Source of the DNA: Antennarius striatus
Lineage: Eukaryota; Chordata; Actinopteri; Lophiiformes; Antennariidae
Assembly (NCBI RefSeq): GCF_040054535.1
Contig: NC_090780.1
Coordinates: 2,252,001-2,316,000, forward strand
Length of the DNA: 64,000 nt
Direction: 5' to 3'
Position numbers and translations under genes: made by a program
The notes under the pieces: generated by a model
Databases searched by the model: none
Seen by the model: only the letters and a program-made list of their open reading frames with translations
Told to the model about the DNA's origin: nothing
In this document: positions 46,201-58,381 of the stretch, piece after piece
How the letters are laid out: the number at the start of each line of letters is the position of its first letter
Position numbering within the stretch: the first letter of the stretch is position 1

Positions 46201-49200
46201 GTGCAAGAATTTTTTGTTTAATTTGGAAACAAAGGTCACGGAGTCTGGAGGAAGACTCTGGGACAGAGGTACAGAATGGAATATTCTAATATTTTGAGAT
46301 TCCAATTTATTCATCTACAACTAAACTAAAAGAAACTAAAATAAAAAGAGCTTGGAGTATTTCATATTTCACAGGGACATTTTTTTTCCATGATATTCTT
46401 GTTTTTTTTTTTTAGATAAACCTGCAGCAGCAGCAGCAGAAGAAGAAGAAGAAGAAAGAGAGTTGGAGGAAGAGGATTTCAACGAAATTGCGGAGGAAGA
46501 AGATTTGATCCAGGAAGAGTGGATTATTGAAAACGACATTGATTGCAAAGTTAGGAGAAGTGACGACAAAAAAGACAACATGACAAATGCTGAGAGAGAA
46601 ATGGAAGAACTGATGGAGGCTTTGAATCTGGAAGAAGCTGAAACGCAAGATAAGCAAAGCAAGGAAGAATGGGAGGTAAAAAAAAGAAGTTTATATAATT
46701 GACAACATTCGGCCCACATTTTTGCAAAGTATAATCAATTAGACAAGCTGATTTGGAATGGCATAGTTATAGTTACACTGCACTTACTGTAAATCAAAAA
46801 GCAGCTAAATAGACGCTGCATTAGTTGCCTTGTAAGGTCACATTTACATTTTGTGTTACATGTGGTCCAACAAACATGTTGCATTTAATTTCTTTTACAG
46901 AAACATTAGAAAAGTAGATCTTTTGGAAGAATTTGTAACATGCATTATTCATCCAGGTTTGGTTGCCAGTAGTCTTTGCCTCGCCTCTTTCTGTTAACAT
47001 CGCTGCATCTCTGTATACTCCCACCAACTGTCAACTGCAGGAATATATTGCAAATGGAAAAGCTATGTAGAAGACTGTGTTTGGTATCGAATACACCTGC
47101 AGGCTTGAAAGGTAGCTCTAGAAAGTTTGATGCTGACTTGATTGTGGAAGAGAGAAGCTCTGATCAGCTTCGATTCACAGCAGTTCCAGTGATAAACTAG
47201 TGTAATTGATAAGAACTCCCAAACTGAGTAGAGCAGAGTATAACTTTATTTATCCCTTAAGGAAGTTCCATCAGGGAAATTAATTTAAAAAAATTTAATA
47301 AAAAAAAAATTTAAAATTAAAAAATTAAAAAATAAAATAAAATTACAAGATAAAAAAAAAAATTAAATAAAAAAAATTAAAAAAACTGTCAAAATGTTTT
47401 AATCCACTCAAACATACTCTATACTCTATATTTTTTCTGCCTTTAATCCATATCTTCTAAAGTTAAATATCATCATACTTTATCCTAAATGACATTAGAT
47501 ACCATAAATCTTAGTTTTGATGTGACAGATGTGACAATGTATTTGAGTAGAAGTGAAACACAGATGGTAGGACATTATTAAAGATGTGAGTTGTGGAGTT
47601 AAAAGTTGGTCCTGTTCTGATCGCTACAGATGCAACGAGAACAAAAGAAAAAGCGGAACAAAAACACCATGAAAGAACTGAAGAAAACTTCAGCCATGAC
47701 TGAGGATGAAGAAGCGGTTGTCTTGGATATTTGGACTCTCAACTTGGCAGACAGATGGAGACTCTATCGGTGGGGGCTCCAAATGCATTTCACTTTTATT
47801 TTTACGTTCTCCATTGTCATTAACTACGTCCTTCTTTTCCTATTCTCACTTTCCACCATCAAGCATAATACGTTTCTTACATATCTTTGTTTTCTTTTTC
47901 ATTTGTTGCTTTGGAAAGCTGCCTGTCAACCCCCCCCCCAAGCATCCTCAGTCTGGCACACATCTTCTGTTCCCACTGTGTGTAATTAACTTAACTAATC
48001 ACCAGCAAAATAAATCCCTGTGGATCTTTCGCACCTCAAATAAACAAAATGTGACTTATGTACTGTGGAAATAGTAACAGTAAGGACTCATAATTACTTA
48101 AATCTTCATTTATACTAACAAATAACACAATATCCTCCAAAGCAGAACTGATATTAAGAAATGTCTTTCCATAACTGTTTAATCACATGCAACATCACAG
48201 TCCCACAGCGTCGTTTCTCCAGGGGTCTCAGTTATCCCCCGAGGGATTTTTTTTGTATCATTAATGGACCGTGTCTCTGCAGGTTATGGCTAAACCGCTA
48301 CAGGCAAGTTCTGTTTACCAGAGTCCAAGAGTCTCAACTTGCATATGAGAACACAGTGGACAGACTGAGAGAAGTGAAAGACCATTTAAGAATCTGTCTC
48401 CTTCGGAAAGCCAAGGTAAGGTATAATTACAGTAATGAATTGGAATAAATTCCTATTTTGTTTCAGCTTCCATCCCATTGAAACTATTAAACATAATAAA
48501 TCATTATTATTAAGTTATCAAGTATTTAATAATTAATAAATTATGTTTATTCAAAATGTCAAAACATCAACCTTTAAAGGTAATGTTAGAAAGATTTTAC
48601 AGATTACAGAGTGCCAAACTCGTTGTTTCCACCTGTCCCCAGTCTTTTTGTTCAGCTAAAAATAATTGATTGCTGTCAGATCATTAAATTTAAAGTATAG
48701 AATAATTAAAAAAGGTATCAGTACAACTTGTTTTTGTTTGGAGAGCACAAGTGGTTAATTATACAATAAAAAATATGTTAGATCTAATTTTTTGTGACCA
48801 TGTGCATCACATATAGCATCATGTTCTCCACCATGACCCTCTCCATTCTGCTTTGTTCACTTAAAATCATTTATATTATAATATCAGCTCAAGAAAGTCA
48901 CCAGACTGGCACTTAAAAAGGCAGATATTTTATTAAATATAGAGACATATACTGATTGCTTCAACAGATGTTTCTCTATTTAAAATAAGTGTCACGAGTG
49001 TAAATAAATCTATACACCATCAGGTTATCGGCATGACGACAACAGGGGCGGCCAAGTACCGTAAAATTCTGGAGGAAGTGCGTCCGCGTGTGGTGATCAT
49101 AGAAGAGGCAGCGCAGGTTCTCGAGGGTCAAACAATCGTGACTTTGGGTCAAGCATGCCAACACCTCATCCTCATCGGAGACCACCAACAGGTAAGAAAG

Positions 49201-52200
49201 GACACAGACACATGGGGCATTGATTCTTAAAATCCTTTGGTGTCTTCGTCTGAGTAAAATACCTCACGTACAAGCCGAGGTAAGAATTGACGGAGCAGAA
49301 AATCAGGAAGGACTGAGAGCACTTGTGTGATTGATGAAATGATTTGTCTGGTCTGCTAAGATAAAAAAGAATACAAAATAAATTTTTAAAAAAAAACCAT
49401 GCCAACAACTGCAGAAGATAAAGAGTGAGGAGTGATATATGCAGGGCATTAGTAGACTATTAAAACAACTTGTCAGGTCCTGCCAAGGACATATGGCCAC
49501 GCAGCCTGTCAGGCAATCTGCAGGACACGATCACAGCTACAAAAAAATTTTGATCACACGTCTCAGAACTCAGTATTCTGTTGCGTTCCTCTCGCTGTGT
49601 AACGTCTGTCCAATGTTTTCCTAATATTTTGTTCTTTGTCCTGCTTTCATGCAATAGTTCATACATACATTTAACTTTGCAAAAGAAAAAAAAATCCCTT
49701 GCATTAGATTTTAAGCAAGCAGGAATGGAATTTGAAGTTCTCATTCCATCCCAGGCTTATGATAAAGATGATAATGATGAATAAAGATTAGTTTTACCAT
49801 GATTTATCACTGTTACATACGTGGTGGTGCAATTTAATGTGCTGTGCGTTTAAGTAAGGTGTTGAAATTGAATTTATCTTTGAATTGTCGCCTGTGGAAA
49901 ATGTAATTTTTATTTTTTTTGCATGTTTAATCTTGCATAACGGCCAACAATACAATGTATTCTGATTGCACAAATAAAGTTGAATCTTTTTAGTCATAGG
50001 TTTAAGGCCATTTCGTGTTTTATTTTTTTGTGAAGCACAAGTCAGGGTCTCTGCATGTAACGGAGGTGGATGGATCACACTTTACGAGTAAAATAAGCTT
50101 TGGCATTGTTATGCTGTTCATTAATCACAGGTTTGGTGTCGAATCGAGCAAAACACAATGCTTCACATTTATACTAGATTTGTCTTGCCTCCCCCGCATA
50201 ACCGCCCACATGCGTGCACAACCACACTCTGTCCTCTAGCTTGAGTACGTTGGCACACACAGATAAACACACATACAGGCAAAACAAACAAAAACAAATG
50301 CTGAACAGGACGGCAAAAAAGAAAGTTTTCTGTACATTTGCATACATTCTATATTCCCACCCGAACACAGATAAACATAAAGCTGTTGCAGAACACTGTT
50401 GATCCCTTCTACGATTGCTCCTGTCAAAGTGGTTGACTCTATTGAGCAATTTAGTTTTTTTTCTGTGTTGATAATAAATAAAATCCTGAAGTGCATATGA
50501 TGAATAGGGGTATTTTTCTTTTAGCTGCGCCCCGGTACCACAGTTTATGAACTTGCTAAGGCCTTCAACCTGGAGACATCCATGTTTGAGAGGCTGGTGA
50601 AGATGGGACTTCGGTTTGTCAGACTCAGCCTCCAGGTTTGTGTCTCAATGTTTACCTGCTTGTAGGATCAATTAATCTTTAAAATGGTATCACCTTCAGC
50701 AGTTAGAATAATGAAATTATTAGTGTGACTGTTTGTAGGCATATGTGCACCTCTTTATCTTTATATTCTTTATATGCTTGACTGTGTTAAACTGTTTTTT
50801 TTTTTGGGTTGCTCTTCAGCATCGCATGAGACCAGAAATTGCCCGTTTGTTGACTCCACACATCTACTCAGAGCTGGAAAACCATCCCTCTGTGTATGAC
50901 TATGAAAACATCAAGGTGCGTATTGTATTTACCCGCTTTCTGCGTCTCACTTTGGATTGTTATCCACGACACAGGGCTGAAGTGTTTTTTGCTGGCTAGA
51001 GATTTGGTCTTTTGAATTCTTTTTTTCACTTTCGTGTGTTTAAATTTAGAGTTTTTCTCTAAAATACTATTCAGTTGGGGGTTTTTTTCATCAGATTTTG
51101 TGCACACAGCAACCACGTACTCATTGAATTTTTTTTTAATCATTTCTATATTTTCAATCTGTGAGAACAAGTTGAAATTATGCTCATTTTCCCAAATTAT
51201 GATGTCAGGGGATACCTCAAAAAAAGTTTTTCACTAAATTTACTGCCAGACTTCCTTTATGTTTTGAAAATAAATGTATAATTATAACTTTCAGTTTATG
51301 ATTTTGCTTACTTTTTTGCTTAATTTTTTTGTCATGATATTTATAATAATTACAAGTAACAGGAAATTTACATAATTTTGTACTATGAATACTCTGTGTA
51401 TTTCAAGTGTGTTAGTCTTAACTTTAAGTTTGCTAATTCTGAGCCGCCAACATATGATACTGAAATTATAGTGAATTCAACAGAATATAATAGGAATTCA
51501 TAAAATAATAGAACGTATTTTTCACCGTTTTATTTTTTCTTACAGGGCCTTAGTTCCAATTTATTCTTTGTGGAACACAACCACCCAGAGGAAACAGTCA
51601 AAGATGGAACGAGCTATCAGAACAAACACGAGGCCATGTTTGTAGTTGCTCTTTGCAGATATCTTCTTTTCCAGGACTACAAACCAGAGCAGATTACCAT
51701 CCTCACTACCTATAGAGGCCAGCTTAACTGTCTAGAGAAACTCATGGCTGCCAGCCAGTTCAAAAATATCAGAGCGTGTGTAGTCGATAAGTATCAGGGA
51801 GAAGAGAATGACATTGTCTTGTTGTCCCTGGTCCGCAGCAACTTGAAAGGAAAAGTTGGCTTTTTGAGCATTCCCAATCGCGTTTGTGTGGCCTTGTCTC
51901 GTGCCAAGAAAGGTCTTTACTGTATTGGTAACAGTACATTGTTGGGACAAGTCAAACTGTGGCGCAATATCTTTGATACCTTGAGGGAGAAGGACCAGGT
52001 TGGGGGAGCGCTGATCCTGTGCTGTCAAAATCATCCAAATCGCAAAGTAAGAGCATCTAACGCTGAGGATTTTGAACAAGCTCCCGAGGGGGGATGCACC
52101 TACCCTTGCAACTTCCGTTTGAAATGTGGTCATGTTTGCTCAAAGTTCTGCCATCCACATGACCCCAAACACAAGACATACAAGTGTGTTGAGAACTGTC

Positions 52201-52535
52201 AGAAGGTTATATGTGACCGCGGACATGTCTGCAGAGGTTTGTGCCATGCAGAGTGCTTTAAAGACTGCCCAGTAATGGTTAAGAAAGTCCTACCACAGTG
52301 TGGGCACACACAATTCGTTCCTTGCCACCAGGATCCAACGACATTTGCATGCCAGAAGCCGTGCCAGAGGCTGCTTCATGATGGACATCCCTGTGACTCA
52401 TTGTGTGGGGAACTGTGCACCAGTAAGTGCAAGATGAAGGTTACCTCAGAACTGAGTTGTGGACGTCGCCAGGGAGATGCTTGCTTCCTCCAAACAGATG
52501 ATGCAGATGATCATAAATGTAGGGGCCTGTTCTGA
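38179..52535 (+). CDS. znfx1: ZNFX1-like SF1 helicase, C-terminally truncated by a gene break (17 coding exons)
   Basis: Coding exons: 38009-39321, 40490-40697, 40987-41336, 41530-41709, 41909-42015, 42461-42699, 43650-43781, 44400-44548, 44746-44889, 44991-45108, 46416-46675, 47630-47769, 48283-48415, 49024-49191, 50525-50635, 50820-50915 and 51546-52535. All phases agree. ATG 38179 has A at -3 and G at +4, giving about 1555 residues. Order: a basic Gly/Lys/Arg-rich repeat region (1-270); the ZNFX1 armadillo-like start ([15 protein letters not shown]); the helicase with Walker A GPPGTGKT (about 737-744), an acidic insert, Walker B VVIIEEAA (about 1124), [15 protein letters not shown] (about 1307) and [12 protein letters not shown] (about 1338); then about five NFX1-type Cys/His units from about 1420. 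The frame ends abruptly after DDHKCRGLF. Human ZNFX1 (about 1918 residues) goes on with more fingers and an RZ finger. ZNFX1 senses viral dsRNA at mitochondria. The helicase shows no lesion, so a shortened protein may still be made; paralogy to the canonical gene is likely but unproven. Confidence 0.85.
39322..40489. other. ZNFX1-like intron with a perfect 20-bp hairpin
   Basis: ATTAAATAACTGAATAATTA at 39796-39815 is perfectly complementary to 39823-39842 across a 7-nt loop. MITE copy 1 occupies 40136-40350. The remainder shows nothing recognisable. Confidence 0.75.
40136..40350. mobile_element. Small TA-flanked inverted-repeat element (MITE), copy 1, with internal (AT)n
   Basis: The ends AAGTATTTTCCACATTATAA and CTTATAGTGCGGAAAATACTG are inverted copies, with TA after the right end (40351-40352). 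The middle holds an (AT)n tract (40223-40287). From memory this CAGTATTTTCCGCACTATAAGG end is common in fish genomes. There is no coding capacity. Confidence 0.75.
40729..40885. mobile_element. MITE copy 2, inverted relative to copy 1
   Basis: Its right end CTTATAGTGCGGAAAATACTG is followed by TA (40886-40887), and TA (40727-40728) precedes the left end. The segment 40797-40885 is the reverse complement of copy 1's left part (40139-40222), sharing GGCGAACCTAAAAGCCTTTA and TCTCAAAAACCGACAGTG. The two copies flank the coding exon 40490-40697. Confidence 0.75.
42700..43649. other. ZNFX1-like intron inside the Walker A codons
   Basis: This intron splits GPPGTG|KT. It ends in a long polypyrimidine tract (CTCTTCTTCCTCCTCCATCT type) before the acceptor at 43649. 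A transposon-end-like CAGTTTGCCCTGG is near 43085. No other feature was seen. Confidence 0.5.
45309..45700. repeat. (ATCC)n plus dispersed fish repeat in a ZNFX1-like intron
   Basis: About 11 ATCC units (45309-45354) precede sequence with CTATCCCAGCTGACCCCAGC, GGGGTACACCCTG, AGCCAGAGAACCCGGAGAGA and GAACGTGCAAACTCTGCACA. This combination is, from memory, one of the most frequent dispersed repeats in teleost DNA. Its open frames are not genes. Confidence 0.75.
47228..47390. repeat. LINE-type 3' tail and A-rich low-complexity run
   Basis: TAACTTTATTTATCCCTTAA then GGAAGTTCCATCAGGG resembles the antisense 3' end of a fish LINE. It is followed by about 100 bp of A/T low-complexity DNA rich in AAAATTAAAA. 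It lies in the ZNFX1-like intron before exon 47630-47769. Confidence 0.5.
49192..50524. other. ZNFX1-like intron, no recognised content
   Basis: I see no repeat family or exon in this 1.3-kb AT-rich intron. Several short open frames on both strands are judged chance. Confidence 0.45.
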
Positions 52536-53110
52536 GATTGACCCTGACACTATCTTTGTTCGGTTAAAGGACTGTGGAAATGTCTTTGAATACACAGCCT
52601 TCGACAAAGATGACAACCAGCTACAGATTTGTGACGAAGTGGTTTTTAAACTAAAAGGAACATCCAAGATGTCAGACTCCAATCCACAGAAACAAACTCA
52701 CATCAGCAGTCTGGTTGAGATTGATGTGGTAAAGATGATCACATTAAATCATCTGTGGCTCCAGGAAAACAAGTCTGATATCCTTGCAAAAAGCTGCAAA
52801 GCTGTGGAAGCACCAAAAGGAAACTGTAACACAGTTTGAGAGGGTTGCCTCACTGAGAGTCAAAAGCTCACAGACCAGAAGAGTTTTTGACTTGCAGAGA
52901 GTTACAGAGACTCAACCACTGGACTGAACTCAATGCATATTGTGAAATGGCAGACAAGAGAGGACAACTTGACAAAATACATTCTGAGGCAAAAGCAGTA
53001 AGAGACGTTTTAGAATTTGGGCCAATTCACTGAACAAGACCAAAAGCAATGGGCGATCTAGACTACGTGTTTCAGGCCAGTCTTGAGGATCACTGAGGAA
53101 TAGAGAAAGA
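52536..53110 (+). pseudogene. Decayed remains of the ZNFX1-like C-terminus downstream of the stop
   Basis: In another frame, 52528-52839 encodes [20 protein letters not shown] and CDEVVFKLKGTSK, which align by eye with the human region around ARFVQLEDCSHIFEV, about 330 residues beyond the break. The Cys pair expected after this block is missing. At about 52936-53028 a third stretch gives LNAYCEMADKRGQLDKIHSE and AVRDVLEFGP. FTEQDQK then appears one frame over (about 53019-53044), followed by another shift. The pieces are in family order but separated by deletions, shifts and stops. No RZ-finger motif was found. I infer that one deletion near 52520 removed most of the finger array and the rest then decayed. 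Confidence 0.8.
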
Positions 53111-56100
53111 TGATCATCTCAGCCTTGAAAATGTCATCTGACAGCTGATATCTTATGAAGGGGCCGTGGATGTTAACCTTTTGGGTTGAGTCAGGAGACT
53201 TGATTGGTTTGAACGGTTGTTAGAGAGACGTCTGTCTCTGACTTGTCAGTTTCTTGTCTGAAAAACATCTGAGGGCAACAGGTTATTGTTTCCTCATAAT
53301 GATTATATTCATGCTGCATGAGGCAAGGTCATCATTAGTCTCATTGTTCTTAGGTATGCATCATTTTTATGTTGGGTTTTCATTGAAGAGAATGAGCATT
53401 AATATTTTGGATTGAAAATATTGTTTAGTAGTAACAGAGATAATGTGTGACAAATCAGCAAATATCCACTTTGTTTTTCCTACATTAAGTTATTTAAAAA
53501 GTTTCAACCTTTTCTCATTTGCACAGTATGGGTAGAGTAAAACTGATGTGTTTCACACCCCTGAACCTCATCAATAGATGGCAGTAAAACATTGTAGAAG
53601 AACATACAGTAATAACTTTATAGTTCTCTTGCAAATAATTTGCTCATATTGAATAAAAAAGTTACAACAATCACATTTTTCTTCCCAGTTTTATGTATCA
53701 TTTATAAGGCACACCATTTCTACATTTTATGCAGGTCTTCATTAGGCGGAGATCATTTGGTTTATTGAAAATAAAAAATAAAAAAGAATAACATGTTAAC
53801 TTGTAATGCTCCTATAAGATATGCATTGTAGAAAGATTAATGTAGACATGTAAATACAGCAACATACCAAGAGGGACTAATTAGTATAAATCACTTTTAT
53901 AGTTGCTATTGTGCTTAAATATTGACCTCATAATGAATGCCAAAATCCACCATATCATTAAAACAACTATGAATTTTCGCCAGTCTGTCTTTCTGTCTTT
54001 TTGTGTGTCACACATACACACACAAACGCACACACACACATGCGTGAGCCAATAATGTTCTGTCTTTAACAGAACATTATTGGCGATGGATTCAGAGAAA
54101 CAACCCTCAAAAAGCTACGATTTCTCTTCGTCGCGCTGAAGGACTCACAGTAGCTCAGTTTGGTTTCGGCATTTTATAGCAGCTTGCATCACTTTATCAC
54201 ATGATGAATGTGTCCCTGTCTCAGAAGCAGTTTCAATGCGAACTCTGCTGTCTCATACAGGGGGGAAAGGAACAGCAAAATGTGCTGTCAAGACAAGTGT
54301 TGAGATTGAGCAAACTTTAAAAGGGTGCTACCCTCAGTAGTTATAAGGATTCAAGCACCAGGCTGAGGGAGAGCTAGACAAAAGATGGCACTGCTGAAAA
54401 ATGGTAATATCCTACAGGGTGGACTGTCTCATCTATCATGTCAGGTGGCCTTAAATATGTTATTGTCAGAGTTCCAACAAATCCGGCCCAGCAATAAATG
54501 GCCCCACGCAGTCACTGTACAATATGTGGTTTGATTACCATCTCTTGGAGAACTGATAAGATTGTGTGGGTGGAAAAATACTCTGTTGAAACGATGAGGA
54601 GCTGAAACACCAGCAGTGATCTGTGATGAGAAAAAACAATAATTTAAAATGTAAAACAGAATAAATAAAAAAATAATAAAAAGACATTATATATATATAT
54701 ATATAATTCTTCGTATTAAAGCAACAGCAATGTCAAGACTGATAGTTTTTAGTTTTGAAGTGTTTTTGAAGTTGTTCAGGCTTTTAGGGAATATAGAATA
54801 AAAATAATGACAAAAAAATTATAATAACATGTTAACAACATGACTCAGTACACACAGCAGTAAAATATGAACACATCCTAATGGTGAAATGGGAAAATAA
54901 CTTGATAGTACAAGCTCATTTATTCTTATTAATGCAAAATTAATTAAATAAAATTTTGATATTTATTGGTAAGTGAGTCATCTGTCTTTATAGTAATAAA
55001 AGTAGAAATAATTATTGGTGGAAGCCATTTTGAGAGTAAATAGAAAAGTATTGTATTTCCTGTAGTAACTACATATAGAAGAAAATTAATCCATCATTAA
55101 CTTCTCATTAAAAAACATGAACAGATTTGTGAAATTTTGTAACCCTTTGTGCCACCAATGAAAACGGTGACATTGCACAAGCAGGTGAAAACGAGTTTTA
55201 CTACAACACTAACATCATTGGCTGTCAACTTTTTATGCTCAAGCATGAGATCATGATTAGATAGCTAAATGTTACTATTATTACTAACGTAACCCTTTAA
55301 TGCAATGTCTTTCCATGCAAAGTTGAATATTTATTAAAAGATTAAGATTTGAATATATACAGTGTGTTTTTGTGTCCTGTATGTCATGTCTAATTCATTG
55401 TCGTTGTTCGTCCCAGGATGTCTTCAGTGTCTGTCGTCTGGTTTGTGTCATCTCTTGTTCACACACATGCAAAAAAAAAAAAAAAGAAGACAACTTTAGG
55501 AGCTTGAGGCTTCAGACTTGAAGCAAAGTTGAAAGGTTCAGTTCATAAAAGCAAGGCATTAGATTGATGCAGGTGCTTTAAATGCTGAATTCATACAGGA
55601 TTTTACATTTTAAAAGTACCTTTTGTATAAAATTACAGGCTGCTTGTTTGAAACTTGCTTTAACAAAGAATCTCCATGGCCACTGGCAGACATAAAAGCA
55701 CAGAAATGCCTCAGAGGTCCTTCAGTATTTCTGCTTTGAATGGAAGAATAACAATGAGTAATAAGGAAAAGTACTTTCCAAAGTGTTATGTGAACTGTCT
55801 ATTTGATATTACCGGTGAATAAAACAAATGTTCTGCTTGCCTTTATATTCTATGCATCATTCTTTTAAGATGAAATTCTTTTATCATTTTTACAGTATAT
55901 ATTTTATATGAACATTGTACTAAATTGCCTGCAAACTTGATAATGAATAAATATTATATAGTCAAAAATGATAATTTACAATGATTTTATTTGGTGCCCA
56001 GTAACCTCTAAAGCCAGAGGGAAAATCTCAGTTTTTTTCCGTCCTACAGAAAAAAATATCCACAGTAATGGAATGGGCTGCGGATCTTATGTTGGCCACA

Positions 56101-56513
56101 AAGGGTAATTGGTTTATATTATCAGAAAATTGCTCATTAATATTTCCTTGGAGGGTTTTCATCGGTAAAGCTGGTTGAGGCGCACTATTCCTAGGTAACA
56201 CATGAAAGACTGAGCTGTGTGATGCTGTATCATAGACAGAAAACACAGCAACCTTTCCCTTTTAGCAAAAGATCTGAAGCGCTTCAGGATGGGGGGTATG
56301 TTGTAACCACTCAGTATTATCTCAGCAGGGTGCTGCGAGCATTTAACATCTAATAATTAATGAATCATTAATATAACTTGTACCAGTCCACCCTCTCATT
56401 AATAGCCCATCCTAGTCATCCTTGCCCTCACCCGTTCCTTAGTAACTACTCAAGATTTGGTTTATAATATTTTAAAATGTCATTGAAAAGACAGTCATTA
56501 GTCTTTTATTAGG
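53111..56513. other. Intergenic DNA with a perfect 15-bp hairpin
   Basis: CCAATAATGTTCTGT (54049-54063) is perfectly complementary to 54069-54083 over a 5-nt loop, right after a CA-rich run (54010-54040). An (AT)n run is at 54689-54704. No gene or larger repeat was recognised in the rest. Confidence 0.6.
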
Positions 56514-56515
56514 TA

Positions 56516-57416
56516 CAGTGGTCCCTCTATTAACAAATGTCTCTACATACGAAATGTTCTACTTACGAAACGCCTCAAAAGGAAAATATTGCCTCTAGTT
56601 ACGAAAGAAATTTTGAGTTGCGAAAGGTAAAAATACAGTATGGGCTGTACAGGTTCCTCAACGCAACATTCTTATAGCTGCTCTGCCATTGGTTATTACC
56701 TAGCGTCCTGGCATCCCATTGGCTAAGAGGGACCTCTGTGTGTAGCTAGATAGGTGTCTATGCAGCGTCCTCGTCATTCTGCCCTCCCCCCGTGAGGTGT
56801 TCTGATAGTTTTACGTAAATATATTAACTTTTAGAGTATGGACCCCAAGAAAGTGACGGAGAAAAGAGGAAAAGAAAAGACGAAGAAAAGAGTTTTTTTG
56901 TCCGTACAAACAAAGCAAGAGATCATAGAAAAGCGTGAAAAAGGGACGCGTTTGGTTGATCTCTCCAAAGAATATGGCCGTAATGCATCTACAATCACCA
57001 CGTTATTAAAACAAAAGGAAGTTTAAGGAGTTTAAGGCATCGCGTGGGTGGTTGGAGAAGTTCAGAAGGAGGACTGGAATTCACTCTGTTGTTCATGGTG
57101 GGGCAAGAGGGCATGAACCAAAGAGGGCAAAAAACAATGAGGACAGCAGTTAAAAGGTTAATGACCATCAGTATTATTCTTTATTCTTTGTTTTTTACAT
57201 TATGGACAACTCTCATTTATTGTTTAATAATCTAATTGTAACATGTATTTGTTACATGTTTTGATACATTTTTATGCTTTATAAAACATGTCTGAATTTT
57301 GGGGGGCTTGAAACAGATTAGGGCATTTGCATGGAAAACATGCCTCTACTTACAAAATTTTCTAGTTATGAAATTTCTTCCAGAACCACTTAATTTTGTA
57401 AGTAGAGGTACCACTG
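56516..57416 (+). mobile_element. Internally deleted Tigger/pogo-type DNA transposon
   Basis: The terminal inverted repeats CAGTGGTCCCTCTATTAAC and the complement of GTAAGTAGAGGTACCACTG are flanked by TA on both sides (56514-56515 and 57417-57418), the expected target duplication. The frame 56838-57026 begins MDPKKVTEKRGKEKTKKRV and carries the pogo-type helix-turn-helix (KQEIIEKREKGTRLVDLSKE). After a stop, FKASRGWLEKFRRRTGIHSV marks the CENP-B-like second DNA-binding part. The DDE catalytic region is missing, so the copy is non-autonomous. Confidence 0.9.
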
Positions 57417-57559
57417 TATCAGCTTACATTTCTTTTGTCTCAGCGACTCTGCGGAGCCGACTCTCCTCGTAATCCCTCCCCAATAGCAAGTGCTTCTCTG
57501 AATGGGTTTGGACAATGGGCCTTTTCTCCATCTGGTTGACAATGACACTTCACTTTGCC

Positions 57560-57654
57560 TCATGTGACTGCCTGACCCCGGTTAAGATCCTCACAGATGC
57601 TCCTTAGCATGCTGATCACATCCCACTGGATTTGCGTGATCCTCATCTCCTGGA
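57560..57654 (-). CDS. Possible orphan terminal coding exon
   Basis: On the minus strand a good acceptor (TGTGTGTCTGTAG) precedes a 31-codon frame (QEMRITQIQWDVISMLRSIC, then EDLNRGQAVT and stop) that reads like an amphipathic helix. I found no partner exons upstream in gene sense (57655-64000) and do not recognise the protein. It may be the last exon of a gene starting right of the window, or chance. Confidence 0.2.
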
Positions 57655-58381
57655 CTACAGACACACAATGAGAGGAAAAAAAATACAGTGAGAAAGCAAC
57701 GCACACACAAAAACAGAACAAGAGTGTGACAAAGATAACATTGAGAGGGAAGTTGTCTGTTTGGGTGGGAGTAGTCATAGTGCCCGACTGATTGACTATC
57801 TGCATTCAGTCCACCAGAGACTGCTGCATGAAAGACAGACTGAGATGATACGGAAGGAACAATAGGGCTGATTTGGTATGAAGTAGTTTGACTGATCCTC
57901 CTCTCCACGGACCAGCAAATATGATAGGAGAGAGAAAAATCAAGATTAAAAGGTGTACGGTTCAAGGGAGAGAATATGTGAATGCAGGTTAAAAAGGATG
58001 AGGATGAGCTAGAAACCAAAAGGAATAAAGGTGAGGCTAGAATTTTCAGTAAAATCAGACTGTTCCGCTCAGTTCCGCTGAAGAAAAAAATGCTTTTTTT
58101 TGGGGGGGGGGGGGTTGTCTTTCCAGTGAGCATTTATGGTTACACATGAATAGTCTGACGAATGAAAATCAGATATATTAATCAGATTTAAACACCAGCA
58201 CCACAACAGTCGTAGTATTTTTTAATTTCAACCCAACCAATACAGTATACTCATTCATCCATTCATCTTCTTGATGACCAAAGTCTTCACCCTTTCTTAT
58301 CTGAATCCAGATCACGGGTTATGCTGGAGCCAACCCGGGTGAGAGGTGCAGAACTACACAGAAAGACAGACACCCACACAC

